Of a DNA stretch of 64,000 bases, positions 53,501 to 58,871 are shown piece after piece. Position 1 is the stretch's first letter. Each line of letters starts with the position of its first letter. The stretch comes from Solimonas sp. SE-A11. Its GTDB lineage: Bacteria > Pseudomonadota > Gammaproteobacteria > Nevskiales > Nevskiaceae. The stretch is from contig NZ_JAUASX010000005.1 of assembly GCF_030345715.1 (NCBI RefSeq), positions 157,051 to 221,050 on the forward strand. Reading direction: 5' to 3'. The notes under the pieces were generated by a model. It was not told where the DNA came from, did not search any database, and was given only the letters and a program-made list of their open reading frames with translations. A program made the position numbers and the translations under genes.

Positions 53501-55657
53501 AATCTTCACAACAACCAGGACACCTTCCAGCCCTACAACGCAGGCGATGCTGTCGGTAACCTCACGCCGACACAGAAGCCGCCTAAGGATTGCAACACTC
53601 TCGTCACCATCCTTGTGGTGGCCGTTACCGTCGTCGCGGCGGTCTACACCGCGGGCGCCATGGGTACCGTGCTGCAATTGGGTAGCACCAGCATCGGCAC
53701 TGTCGGCGGCTTGGGCAGCAGCATCATGATGGGAGGAGCAGGCCTTACTGGCGGCGTGCTGGGCACTACAGGCAGTATCTTAGTCTCAGCCGCGGTGGGT
53801 GGTGCGGTGGGCTCCGCTATGGGCCAGCTCACGGCCATGGCCTTGGGAGCGCAGGAGGACTTCTCCCTGAAGCAAGTGGGCCTTGCCGGCCTGACCGCGG
53901 GTCTGGGTGCAGGGATTGGGCGGATGTTGAACTGGGCGGGCGGGTACGGTCCCCTGGACTTCTTGAAGAATGCGGATGGCGTTGGGCGGGGCATGGTGCA
54001 GGGCGCCATGAACTCCATTGCTGGGCAAGCTACTGCTCGCAGCATGGGCATGCTGGACCACTTTAGCTGGAACCAGGTTGCCGCCGCAGCCGTAATGGGC
54101 GGTATGGGCAAGACTGGACCCTATAAGAAAACCAGCGGCGCGGTGAACGACTGGCTAAGCAAGGAGATGGGTTCGGGCACAGTCTCTGAACTTGCCGCCC
54201 AAACATTGAACAACATTGCGATCGACACCACCGGGCGGGTGATTGAGATTGCCTTGGAGGGCGGCGGCAAGGTAGGGATGGAGCAGATCGCAGCAGACGG
54301 ATTTGGCAATGCGCTGGGGAATTCCATCGTTAGCAGCATGAAGCCCCGCTCGGGTGCGATACCCGCCGAGGTGCAGGCGCTCGGAAAGGAAGGGGCCGAG
54401 ACGTACCAGCGGGCGGTTGCCAATGGCATGGACGAGTACACGGCGACGATGGTGGCTCAAGAGGCGGCGGGCTTGCCCTCTCTGGCCGCAGGCGGTAGTG
54501 CTGCTCCCGGAGGCGAGGGGATGACGTCTGGAGCAGCTCTTCAGCGGATGCGGGACGCGCGGCGCGAAGCTTTCCTGGCGGGTACGGACTCTCCACGGAG
54601 TGACGACGTTTGGGAAGATGGCTATGCCTATGCGCCCGATGCTCGCCCGGAGAGCCCAGCCCTTATTGCAACCGTGGAGGGCGATACGACCTGGATTCCC
54701 AGCAGGGACAACCCCGCTTACTACGACCAAGACTTTGTGGCTCCCAGCGCAGCTGCACTAGCCACCTACGGCATAGGTATTGGGGTGGCGCAAGCGGAGT
54801 GGAATGCCATCACGGGCGCTGTGTCAACTGTAAGGACACTGGGCGGGGCAGGGCTTGATGCTGTGGCGCGTCAGTTCGGGAACGATACGTTTGCACCGCA
54901 CACGGAAGCTTTGGGTGCGGGTGTCGGCGGCTTTGTTGAATTCTTGGGTAATGATCCGTTAGGCCAGATCGGTCGAGGAGTTAGCGGCTATATCGGCGCG
55001 ATGAAAGACGCGCACCAAGCGGGCGACACTTTCGAAGCTTTCCGACTGGGCGGCCGTGGATTGGGTGAGGTTGCGATGCTCGCTGCCGGAGGCTTTGGCC
55101 CAGCCTCACGCACTGGATCGGCGGGGACCCTGGCCGCGGAAAGCGGAGGTGTGGGAATTCTGAAACAGACAAGCGGAATCGGGGGAGAGCTGACGATTGC
55201 CGCAAATGCGGCCACGGGCAACCCTGCTGCCATTTCCCGAGGATTTGGCGCGCTCAGTTCGCGTCAATCCGGGGTTCTGGAACAGTTGCAAGAGTTTGGG
55301 TCTAGCGCCATTGTTCATAAGTCATTTGGGCAACAGGATTTGGCTGCACTAACCGCAGCTACTGGAGACGAGTTCGCCATGTTTTCGACCGGCGGCCGAA
55401 GACTAATTTTCCGGGGGGATGCGACATCGGTTCCAATCACTCCTGATATGGGCTCGCAATTGGCAAGCCAAGGGTGGCGCTGGTCTGCGCATACACATCC
55501 GGGATATGAATTTGGGGTGCTGCGTTCCTCACTTGGTGATCAAGCAGTGCTTGGTGCGATGGGGGGACGGCAAAGCGCCATTTTCAATTCAATGGGTCAA
55601 CGAGGTATGTTCACACCGTATGGCGATAGCTTGAATGGATGGAAACCATGGCAGTGA
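38513..55657 (+). CDS. Giant YD/RHS-repeat protein with cadherin-like, lectin-like and LysM inserts
   Basis: About 5714 aa; the ATG at 38513 (GGGGA upstream) is preferred over a TTG at 38501. Most of the chain is YD repeats (YDAxGR pattern). Inserts: cadherin/VCBS-like repeats (about 767-1332), a Pro/Ser linker (1336-1392), two related LamG-like domains (2356-2539 and 2956-3142), a further beta domain (3779-3999), and a LysM domain (4943-4992, YRVNEGDTLQGIS). A Gly-rich hydrophobic pre-toxin segment follows (5029-5106). The last 130 residues include HTHPG (H5660, H5662), S5673 and D5676, a JAMM-like pattern. No signal peptide or PAAR is visible. Probably a polymorphic toxin or adhesin of contact-dependent competition; export route unknown. 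Confidence 0.85.
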   Translation: MVAIVGGEGLGLFNTSLNQLNGFGANGSGRLGNGNDRAYLNAATGNLILQSQDDYLAALGLDAAAIRTYNSRGLMSDDNADNWQLSFYRRLIDLPAGSAQTPITREGADGHRASFTYNSGNWVGFDGVTRAGYWSSTDGSGSHDILYKKSATEWVYEDTTNGLIETYDASGRIVSQKNRDGQGLTYAYSGSSNLITQITDADGKITYLEYTGTQLKQVSMAAAGGSVSTAAVRVRYFYDTAGRLSQVKVDLTNVNNRTEDASTYITNYEYFENTKLVSRVSQSDGSELKIGYILVGNEYRVGSLQQLYDNSGTPAYRSTYVDYDVVNRRTTVTDPMGRVTSYVFDTKNRLVEIATPQTSSGVRAATSYTYDAQDNITEVVTTTAAGQFLRVRHTYDARGNLTETRDQDGNTARRSYNTADQLLTETVYLTQAADNFATGEPAAPQVTRYVYDAEQHLRFVISAEGRVTENQYFDNAHARNGLLKSTLRYAGNGPEWLYTAGSFDESLLATWVTNLGIRRKQAERIDYTYDAVGQLSTTTRYLSLDDAGVGVAAGQQVTTFTYDRAGRLLSTIQQSPQGTDPLVSSGTVTTVYTYDGLGRVLTTTGSSTQDATVRQTVNVYDDALNRIVTTVDKISSTHLLQTTSLFNKAGDLISVAQVSGSTTGILNPNTALGTTTYSYDANGRQIMSTDPLLGRTHYVYDERGRMVGVVNPEGELTETVYNEANQVVRTIRYSSRITASSLVDANGNPYRLTMAQLRGTPAGQPTLNERPRIDLNGAGSGVDYALNSDGASPVSIVDATATATDSASATWTSLTIKILNPRQGTAEVLNASSLPSGLEQIYEPSQNLLTIRGTGGQARAVSLFQTALRALKLQINATLKINGTRQIQIVADDGSEKSIVATTRVTLINQTPILDLNNGTGGTGNTVSLNENNQVDLALNPVITDNDGTDLWGATISIRNVLEPGLEVLLVDTSLAESYGITVSSNTAAGTMTFAGQASITRYKALLATLQYRNESDAPSTQQRFVDISVTDGYASGPTAVATVTVTPIDDAVIDLNGNTAGTGNAVTMTENQLPIPLTLNPVITDHDGTDIYGATISIRQVLEQGLEVLLVDTSLAQTHGIQVSSNTVAGTMTFAGQASIASYQALFETLKYGNYSENPSAQQRFVDIALHDGYVSGPTAAVSITINPVDDAPILDFNDQALGVDQTVRLGYGTNEVMLGGAVSIVEPDGDLISGAVARIPGFAVLSERIDLDGITLPLSGPPISATYSNGVITFTSTGAATIADYRNILNKLKYVRTPLGTTMLTNRSVEVTITSGSKTATSVITVLRRDQPDPNLPGNGDPPPAPVSSSTPPGPPVVLPPPRTPSSSSTPPGAPVVPPSPPQAEALAFLGYPPTGASPEQPQGSVTTGASISATTNRVTDYLYDTGGRLVYTVVSDTAADTNDVESTQRSVTETIYDGAGRKTGEVAYATRMLTTVTLSFDAVKTELQNSAYTANKRESRLFYSGEGLLRGMIDGEGYLTEYTYDAAGRQVSTTRYNTLAVAGQTLATVRPASTALDLVTRNLYNARGDLTGTIDAEGYFTRYTYNVAGNRTEERRFGKAVTYTSTKTVDNYATEATPAAGLKAWIKSYSYDTLGRVVQTDENTLTGSTQTLLNSTTYEYNAKTGFLDRMTRGADQSTTSTDRRSTTYEYDALGRVKREAGGEGSEVLRTASGSARTTAWGAYGDQHDYDNAGRRIKTTAAGGKLSYFYYDSQGRLRYTVTTGSLATEGEVTEIQYNAFGEISASVQYSARISMTGLTGGNNLTEVSSRLPAQDNAKRTTGFEYTLRGQLRQTTDALNVVNRQIYNAFGQVERQISQVRLQAGASLVTRKDLLTYDRRGLQKTSTVDSVSGGLQIGASQDYDAFGRVIQKTDGMGRNWKTSYDKLGRLVTTTDPLNQGTVTAYDAFSQVLTQTDKLGNITSYAYSMAATGSRTVTVTTPEGVVTTTTYDRYGSKVRIELPNGAVTEVSEWTYDRDGRLKTQVVDATGLNLISSNDYNKAGQLIGIVDRSGIRTSYSYDAAGRTLTRTVDPSSFPLPNGTNGTKSGALNLVTTYAHDAFGAVVKVTDADGVATETVYDAKGQVAAVIVDATARAVQPTPLKIATVYGYDTAGGILSLKEGVQASDSSGSWSFSSAALRTIEYIYDNAGRRIREVVDPGSGKLNITTTYAYDKNDNLVRKVDANLNAWRYLFDSANRLVYSVDPLGAVTGTSYDAEGRVTRTVQYSKAISLNGLTDTTTPDVITGRLIPDTQADRSIWQVLDSDGRVTFTIDALGNVTGYIYDAAGRIVNSVRYATQVVTASLPTNPRPVDVIVALNGGGYGEDFSAGLAQYTLAAGSSTGIQLENRRLVLTASATAATLQSTRIHSIGTTTPRVFRSEFTPASISGSFSVGAESSTGAQRSHLANFVNGQIKSVRQTDSTLSETVLGSYMAGVTYVIEVSVTATGSALIVYEKGQSRASGLVQQVIATWSNARSRIQQNAGGSGIAYLDNLTETLSVPDSNSADRRAYSVYDSAGRERFEVDSSGSVIESRYDEMDRRLESIRYVEELTPSKKIALSSTAPSANGSDRHEYSLYDAAGRLAYSVGELRDLTQYIYDKTGNVTKKTRFFASLTAGTLMTKAGVDAALSSLPDASKNAVTRYIYDGAGREVYELRTLSETLPSYKVLVRRTNYSLLGAISSATSYSTRDATLAVDAPTAANVETALSSRQDAARDVVATYLYDAAGRLAYQVDGKRGVTAMQYDGAGRVLSTRQMEAVLGQNDALDMATVPGRVNALKNDGRDRVNYNVYDPAGRLIYQIDPMRSLTAYSTDIFGNITRTVRYAKALSGTGPVERAALDAQVSTLASSDDRSSWCVYDLHGQKLYDIDSLGYVTGYDRDSFDNVIGARQYSAPIATAALTIAPTKAQLEAALPSSALLWSQDFATGAAGLTLTPASGFMQATGGRLAITSPANSASGTAVGQFSSFSAGYPLNFKTDLNTGSSIAGRRVSVGLENNQSSTSYRAVAAYFQDGQIYASITTGNQVQQVLLGTINTPNRDLVVELELTTTGATVYVYDKGQAREAGLLHAVALQWVGQARVRFAAQGSGSSSTSTLYLDNANFGVDIGRRGRSYYDQEGRKVYDIDALGYATKYAYDSLGQVVETTRYDLALEPSRLTATQTPGSIDAMLQAASGRRTLYAYDNAGQLRYTLRVSSTSSGGLQSFITEQKYDGLGLLAETITYDKSILVDVVNADRIAQLITAAANPEVDRNKVETRGYDRLGRLVTLTDAERKTERYTYDGLDNLKTLVNKLATAGNEAAYTWTYDYDANGRRIEEMAPQEAYGYDNSAALGHKTTKTVFNAFGEVSAIVDGVKASAGSGFVEVRRTSYAYDQRGAQFQVTPPSGSMYAPDLDDYVGDASRAMTASTRTWTNAYGQAIANCNLEGKFSYKIYDSNGRLLREIDEERYVTSYTYDGYGNVLSLTRFADRISATNLDSYESQVRSSMVNSDARLLLLATYDLVVAASGSVSATGSRTIITRYDDLDRKTSVQQPEVDYYVAQTGARGRGRPTTEFSYDAFGQQLRERTLRGADGDWLTTHFAYDSLGRQVRKLDSMGFVTASQYDAFDRLTEVKEYANAASATVVMPQDAAGVALPAASLATVNGNGVVTALPSQGADRTVKIYYDLMDREISRVRVGAVADEIQFSTPRRVVRDVIESWRQYDALGNVTAVADALGNITRTTYDRLGRATKVVEPSRSSEGSPDLVSIGTWEMGWSTLFRDPESTYDLAINYTPLLSWGTGDVRVTLDCTTTGAFFGGHKVLSRTLSAAAGMAGVTFNLPLFTSGVAVHSVKVEKFVGGAWVTIGNSAASQTAPYLDIGGVPASVTSLSMAYSNASASGTIVFSKLGDHFIAQMIAGSPPSGEFNYVLTARNSSNQLVSLTAVGGNADGTLSGEIIVENMAGSNAPSQVFTSGVETSVTPVTTYAYDILGYEIASRRHVKGGTVSGNTVTPILDAADQITRKTYNRGLVTKVADATGAEENFQYDAMGRLVKRYREQGLVSDITVDGMVLFQQQENADVYSYDALGRQIGTAHIFRKWHETLGELIDPLRTKTEYNAFGEITAQYADDDLTGFAFTDYDAAGRAWQSNAEEGVTKVSEYDLAGRISSVSALPGVVDANELSGYRSRRLSSLTDLSGVTGAQLTQTWRDALGRVTRTVSPEFEINSAPGAAKQRPVVAQTLDRWGNVLNVSDPRNGAWVTYYRYGYSNQIIEEALPAAATYAADGTLLSSSVAVSRVYHDALGRQIAVTDANGFSSLKIYDAGGHLIKEVDALGFVLTHIYDALGRETVTRDPSGAETVRVYDKMDRLKRQETLGLRVQQYSTYQYDALGNRVASTNALGETTRYRYDTLGRLLKEYTPLSMVLNDATLSTTYEYDSQGRIIREQKGDQPALERSYDYFGRLISHQDLGGVLHQYQYDAFGRLVRQFNNAWLEPVQDVRYEYYANGLRKKVTDISTGFTETLEYDLRGNRTSEIRSQTAPAGEPAYAEDLVTQYDERGRISRVFNNWFDQKTGYDAVGNRVLTQTTYTSAEPSFLYDGQPPPPETKTYWYKYDALNRIVVAQGERQNTAASGQPANWIIRATIVQGSELGYDAAGNRAYQRSYDDDKSVWRNTRNVYDQVRQLLAAYVYYDAYPLSGDGDLGGLVSSRDYDGAGRVVEYVEADRNGGRLRSRTLSVYNDNGWLLQQREVGEGVDDYTAAYADGAMTFTTGLADRHTLGWYDKAGNVVHYDVDGPGDVPLRKYTYDYASFDSKKVKEIVVRDSGGSVKGRTTVDFDANDNTGSLNDSYNARPQRYFVVDPQGRILRRLDKPKSGSWAATVVGAVNGNYIQRYLFSSGVLMASAGTIADDLFDYNYQPISDQFPASSPSVYRVNEGDTLQGISQSVYGDASLWYLIADANGLGGDADLVHGMTLSIPNRVSNLHNNQDTFQPYNAGDAVGNLTPTQKPPKDCNTLVTILVVAVTVVAAVYTAGAMGTVLQLGSTSIGTVGGLGSSIMMGGAGLTGGVLGTTGSILVSAAVGGAVGSAMGQLTAMALGAQEDFSLKQVGLAGLTAGLGAGIGRMLNWAGGYGPLDFLKNADGVGRGMVQGAMNSIAGQATARSMGMLDHFSWNQVAAAAVMGGMGKTGPYKKTSGAVNDWLSKEMGSGTVSELAAQTLNNIAIDTTGRVIEIALEGGGKVGMEQIAADGFGNALGNSIVSSMKPRSGAIPAEVQALGKEGAETYQRAVANGMDEYTATMVAQEAAGLPSLAAGGSAAPGGEGMTSGAALQRMRDARREAFLAGTDSPRSDDVWEDGYAYAPDARPESPALIATVEGDTTWIPSRDNPAYYDQDFVAPSAAALATYGIGIGVAQAEWNAITGAVSTVRTLGGAGLDAVARQFGNDTFAPHTEALGAGVGGFVEFLGNDPLGQIGRGVSGYIGAMKDAHQAGDTFEAFRLGGRGLGEVAMLAAGGFGPASRTGSAGTLAAESGGVGILKQTSGIGGELTIAANAATGNPAAISRGFGALSSRQSGVLEQLQEFGSSAIVHKSFGQQDLAALTAATGDEFAMFSTGGRRLIFRGDATSVPITPDMGSQLASQGWRWSAHTHPGYEFGVLRSSLGDQAVLGAMGGRQSAIFNSMGQRGMFTPYGDSLNGWKPWQ

Positions 55658-55911
55658 AGAGTAAGTTGCTGAGCTTGGATGAAATGGAGCCAATCGCAAG
55701 GGATGCCACGCGTCGGGAGTTAAGCAAGTATCCATCCCCATCGAAAGACGAGCAGGCCAGTTGGACCTTGGGAAAATTTGAAGTTGAGAACGAAGGTGTA
55801 TTCGAGATTTATGTGCCATCCGAGCGACCCTTAGATGCAAGGGTGATCAGCCGAGCCCGAGTAGATCGTAGGACCGGTGCAGTGAGCATAGAGGTCTTTC
55901 TGGACAAGTAG
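55648..55911 (+). CDS. Putative immunity protein for the giant YD toxin
   Basis: 87 aa from the ATG at 55648 (another ATG at 55639 is possible); it overlaps the giant gene by 10 bp. The product is acidic and basic mixed, with WTLGKFEVENEGVFEIYV and ARVISRARVDRRTGAVSIEV, a small alpha/beta fold. I do not recognise the family. A small gene overlapping the 3' end of an RHS-type gene is the standard arrangement of toxin-immunity pairs; function is inferred from this only. Confidence 0.72.
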   Translation: MAVKSKLLSLDEMEPIARDATRRELSKYPSPSKDEQASWTLGKFEVENEGVFEIYVPSERPLDARVISRARVDRRTGAVSIEVFLDK

Positions 55912-55958
55912 GAATTGAGCGGCAGAGTTCGGGTACACCTCTGCCTGAGCCTTCTCCC

Positions 55959-55985
55959 AACCCCCGCCCCTGGCGGGGGTTTTTC
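55959..55985 (+). terminator. Intrinsic terminator after the immunity gene
   Basis: A 10-bp stem (AACCCCCGCC with GGCGGGGGTT), loop CCT and further T residues. It ends the transcript of the giant YD gene and its immunity gene. Confidence 0.88.
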
Positions 55986-56088
55986 GTTTCCGGGTCCCCC
56001 GGAATCTATCCAGCCCCCAGATCCCGCGCAGCCGCGTTTTGGCCTGGCGCCGCATTCGCGCATCGGGAGATAGTCGTGGCATAGATTA

Positions 56089-56122
56089 GGTGTCGCTCCC
56101 TGGAGGAAACATGGGCGACACC
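56089..56122. other. Inverted repeat before mobC (candidate oriT)
   Basis: GGTGTCGC (56089-56096) and GCGACACC (56115-56122) form perfect 8-bp arms around 18 bases. It lies 307 bp upstream of a MobC-type gene, where transfer origins of mobilizable elements are often found. No known nick-site consensus could be matched. The remaining bases to 56428 are GC-rich with no supported gene. Confidence 0.35.
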
Positions 56123-56428
56123 CTTACCCTTGCTTGCAGTCGAGCGGCCGCGCTCCCGCCGCCGCCTGGTCTGTTGCTTGCCGCCGCGCTTCCCGGCGCC
56201 GCGGCCTGCTATCCGGCCCCTGGTCGTGGCTTCCACCCTGACCCTTGCCCCGGCGTCCCGGCCTGGCTGGCTCGCTGGCGCTCGGAGCGGGTGGCCGTGG
56301 TGCAGGGCCTGGCCCGTCCCTTCGTTCCGGAAGCCAGCACACAGGCGGGCCCTCCGGGCCCACCTGGACTGGGTCAGGGGCGAAGCCCCCGACAGCCCCC
56401 CAGCCGGCCGGAGGCCGGCTAAAAGCGC

Positions 56429-56779
56429 ATGGCCGCCGTGCGCGCCCACGTCCTCAAGCTCCGGCTTAGCGCCGAAGAGCTTGAGCGTGCGCGCGCCCGT
56501 GCCGGCGACGAGCCGCTGGCCGTCTGGCTGCGGCAGCTGGCGGTGGACGGCGAGGCCGTCGCCCCGCGCCGTCGCCTGGTCCGCGAGCGCCCGCTGCACC
56601 CGCAGGCCGCCGAGCTGACCCGCGCTGCCGTGCTCGCTGGCAACCAGCTGCGCCAGATCGCCGACGCCCTGGCAGATGCACCTGACTTGTACCCACAGCC
56701 AACCGAACTGCTCGCCGCCCTGGCCCGCATCGACGCCGCCTTGCGGCAAACCCTGGAGCTGACCGATGGGAACCCATAA
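56429..56779 (+). CDS. MobC-like relaxosome accessory protein
   Basis: 116 aa. The pattern is that of plasmid mobilization proteins of the MobC/MbeC type: a ribbon-helix-helix-like N-terminus (VLKLRLSAEELERARARAG, then WLRQLAVDG) followed by helices with AAVLAGNQLRQIADAL and LLAALARIDAALRQ. Such proteins help the relaxase open oriT. The next gene starts inside its 3' end at 56766 but is cut after 14 codons by the IS3 element, so the mobilization module is broken here. Confidence 0.78.
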   Translation: MAAVRAHVLKLRLSAEELERARARAGDEPLAVWLRQLAVDGEAVAPRRRLVRERPLHPQAAELTRAAVLAGNQLRQIADALADAPDLYPQPTELLAALARIDAALRQTLELTDGNP

Positions 56780-56807
56780 CGTTTTTGCACGCGGCAGCGG
56801 CGTGGCC
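56766..56807 (+). pseudogene. 5' fragment of the gene after mobC, cut by IS3
   Basis: The ATG at 56766 overlaps the mobC stop by 14 bp, the arrangement expected for a co-transcribed mobilization gene. Only MGTHNVFARGSGVA is left before the IS3 terminal repeat. The fragment is too short to identify; a relaxase or MobD-type gene would be expected at this place. Confidence 0.45.
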
Positions 56808-56850
56808 TGGTACGGCCAGCTTTTCGTAGACATCCGAGTTGCCATAATTG

Positions 56851-57132
56851 ATGGCAAAGACCGAGGTGTTTATGAGCAGCAATCGGCAGTACACGGATGA
56901 GTTCAAGAGCGAAGCGGTAAAGCAGGTGATCGAGCGCGGCTTCACGGTGGTGGACGTGGCCGCGCGGATCGGGGTTCCCAAGCACACCCTGTACGGCTGG
57001 GTGCAAAGCGCCAGGAAGGCCGCCGGTACCAGCCCGGCAGCGTTGCCGGCCGACGATTCGGCCGAGGTGCGCCGGCTCAAGGCCGAGCTCAAGCGGGTCA
57101 CCGAAGAGCGCGACATCCTAAAAAAGCCGCCC
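56851..57132 (+). pseudogene. IS3 transposase orfA, 5' part
   Basis: The reading frame (start 56851 or, more usual for the family, 56872) gives NRQYTDEFKSEAVKQVIERG and VAARIGVPKHTLYGWVQSAR, an IS3-type helix-turn-helix, then the leucine-zipper part VRRLKAELKRVTEERDILKK. It is cut at the AAAAAAG slippery site, where the normal frameshift into orfB would take place, by the IS30 insertion. Confidence 0.85.
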
Positions 57133-58561
57133 CGGGTTCAAGGGGTCGTCGCAACGCGTGTTCGGCGTCGTGGTGCCGATAGTAGTTCATTGAGCGCCTC
57201 GGCCGGCGTCCTCCACTCAAGTGTCTTACGAGGCCTGTGATTCAAGGTGGCAGCGATCGCGTCGAGTTCGCGTGCCGAGTACCTGCCGATGTCAGTGCCT
57301 TTGGGAAAGTACTGACGTAGCAGTCCGTTAGTGTTCTCGTTGGTGCCGCGCTGCCAAGGACTGCGTGGATCGCAGAAGTAAATCGCCAGACCCGTTTCTA
57401 CTCGCAGTTGTGCGTGTTGAGCCATCTCGGCTCCCTGACCCCAGGTCAGCGATTTGCGGAACTGCTCAGGTAGTGTGGTGATCTTTGAGGCGATAGCGTC
57501 TCGGACCGCTTCGGCTCCACGTCCGCCCAACGCCGGGCCGTTTTTCACGTAGGCTCCGCGGACGTGCTCTGCCATAGGTGGTAGGTGCAGCAGCATGGTG
57601 AATCGCGTGGTTCGTTCCACCAGCGTGCCAATCGCGGAGCTGTTCAGCCCAATGATCAGATCGCCTTCCCAATGGCCTGGTATTGCGCGGTCGGCAATCT
57701 CCGCCGGCCGCTCACCGATCATTACTTCGGGGGTGAGATAGTGCTTCCCGTGCTGCTGCCTCCTTGCGCGCGGGATCCGTAGCACGCGACCAGTGCGAAC
57801 GCAGGCGGACAGCTCGCGTCGCAGGGCGCCTCTTCCTTGGACGTAGAGCGCCTGGTAGATGGCCTCATGAGATATTCGCATTGACGGATCATGCGGGAAA
57901 TCGACACTCAACCTGCAGCTGATCTGTTCCGGGCTCCAACAATTCCCCCAGCGTCGGTCCGCTCTGCGACCGTGACGCCTGCCCGTCCATGGTACGATCG
58001 GCCCGGGAAGCGGTCTGCGCTTGTCGTTCACGATGGTGCCGGCGAGCCGATCCTGCACGTAGGCCCGCAGCTGGTCGTTGACGGCGAGCACGGCTGTCTT
58101 TGGACGCTTGGCAGCTCGTTCCGCCTTCCACTGCGCAACCGTTGCCCGATACCGCAATGTTCCGCCGCGCGTTTCCGCATTGCGCCGAAGCTCGCGGGAG
58201 ATTGTCGACGGTGATCGGTCAAGACGGCGAGCAATCTCGCGAACTCCGAGTTCCTGGGCGGTCAACAGCGCGATCTCCTCTCGTTCTTCAAACGACAGGT
58301 AGCGCCCCGAATGTGGTGTGAGGCTGATGGGTGGCATCCCGCCAGGTTCGCGAAACCAGCGAGTGCCCACTGGCTGCGACACGCCGCTCGCCGCTGCCGC
58401 ATCCTCGCTTGAGAAGCCCTCCGCGATGCGTTCCCAGAACGCGATCACGGCCTCCCGCTGAACCACGCGCGGTCGCCCTGTTCGCTCCGCTATCCAACCT
58501 CGTTGTCGTCCCACTCAACACCCCTCCTATGTCGGGGTGTTGCGATGACCGATTGAATCCG
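57133..58561 (-). mobile_element. IS30-family element inside the IS3 remnant
   Basis: Terminal inverted repeats of about 25 bp: GGGTTCAAGGGGTCGTCGCA at 57134 and GGATTCAATCGGTCATCGCA reading inwards from 58560. CCC on both sides may be the target duplication. The single gene is on the minus strand. The IS3 DNA on the two sides is not contiguous, so a deletion came with or after the insertion. Confidence 0.8.
57138..58514 (-). CDS. IS30-family transposase with altered catalytic residue
   Basis: 458 aa. An N-terminal HTH (GVREIARRLDRSPSTISREL) and a DDE core. The first Asp is in GHWEGDLIIG and the Glu in PWQRGTNENTNG. At the second Asp position the family reads TWDQGAEMA, but this protein reads TWGQGAEMA (G359, codon GGT at 57438-57440). 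A single base change would explain the loss, and the enzyme is probably inactive. The stop codon lies within the terminal repeat. Confidence 0.9.
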   Translation of the reverse strand: MGRQRGWIAERTGRPRVVQREAVIAFWERIAEGFSSEDAAAASGVSQPVGTRWFREPGGMPPISLTPHSGRYLSFEEREEIALLTAQELGVREIARRLDRSPSTISRELRRNAETRGGTLRYRATVAQWKAERAAKRPKTAVLAVNDQLRAYVQDRLAGTIVNDKRRPLPGPIVPWTGRRHGRRADRRWGNCWSPEQISCRLSVDFPHDPSMRISHEAIYQALYVQGRGALRRELSACVRTGRVLRIPRARRQQHGKHYLTPEVMIGERPAEIADRAIPGHWEGDLIIGLNSSAIGTLVERTTRFTMLLHLPPMAEHVRGAYVKNGPALGGRGAEAVRDAIASKITTLPEQFRKSLTWGQGAEMAQHAQLRVETGLAIYFCDPRSPWQRGTNENTNGLLRQYFPKGTDIGRYSARELDAIAATLNHRPRKTLEWRTPAEALNELLSAPRRRTRVATTP

Positions 58562-58845
58562 CCCAGTTCACCAGCAGCGACTGGCAATCGCTCCTGAAGG
58601 TGTACCGGATGCAGCCAAGCATGAGTCGTCGCGGGAACTGTCACGACAACGCCGTGGCCGAGAGCTTCTTCAGCGCATTGAAGAAGGAGCGGATCAAGCG
58701 GCGGATCTATCCGACACGGGCCGCAGCGACGTCAGACCTGTTCGACTACATCGTGATGTTCTACAACCCGATCCGTCGGCATGGTTCCGCTGGCGGTGTA
58801 TCACCGGTAGAGTTTGAAAGGCGCTACGCGCTAACCGGCAACTAA
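58562..58845 (+). pseudogene. IS3 transposase orfB, 3' part
   Basis: The frame continues from the IS30 end as QFTSSDWQSLLKVYRMQPSM and NCHDNAVAESFFSALKKERI, then FDYIVMFYNPIRRHG, the C-terminal third of the rve integrase core of IS3 orfB with the final catalytic Glu. The earlier Asp residues are missing. An ATG at 58600 is internal and not a true start. Confidence 0.88.
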
Positions 58846-58871
58846 GTGTCTAGGAAACTCTGGCCGTACCA

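Larger units (their letters stand above)
56808..58871. mobile_element. IS3-family element, interrupted and partly deleted
   Basis: Imperfect inverted ends of about 35 bp: the left starts TGGTACGGCCAGC at 56808 and the right, read in reverse, starts TGGTACGGCCAGAG at 58871. Inside are the start of orfA and the end of orfB, with an IS30 element between. About 600 bp (end of orfA and the first two thirds of orfB) are missing. No clear target duplication flanks the ends, which suggests later rearrangement. Confidence 0.75.

Noticed and set aside
56090..56422. A 110-codon frame upstream of mobC
   Set aside because: Extremely Pro/Gly/Ala-rich with no domain; it overlaps the candidate oriT repeat and looks like GC-rich non-coding DNA.
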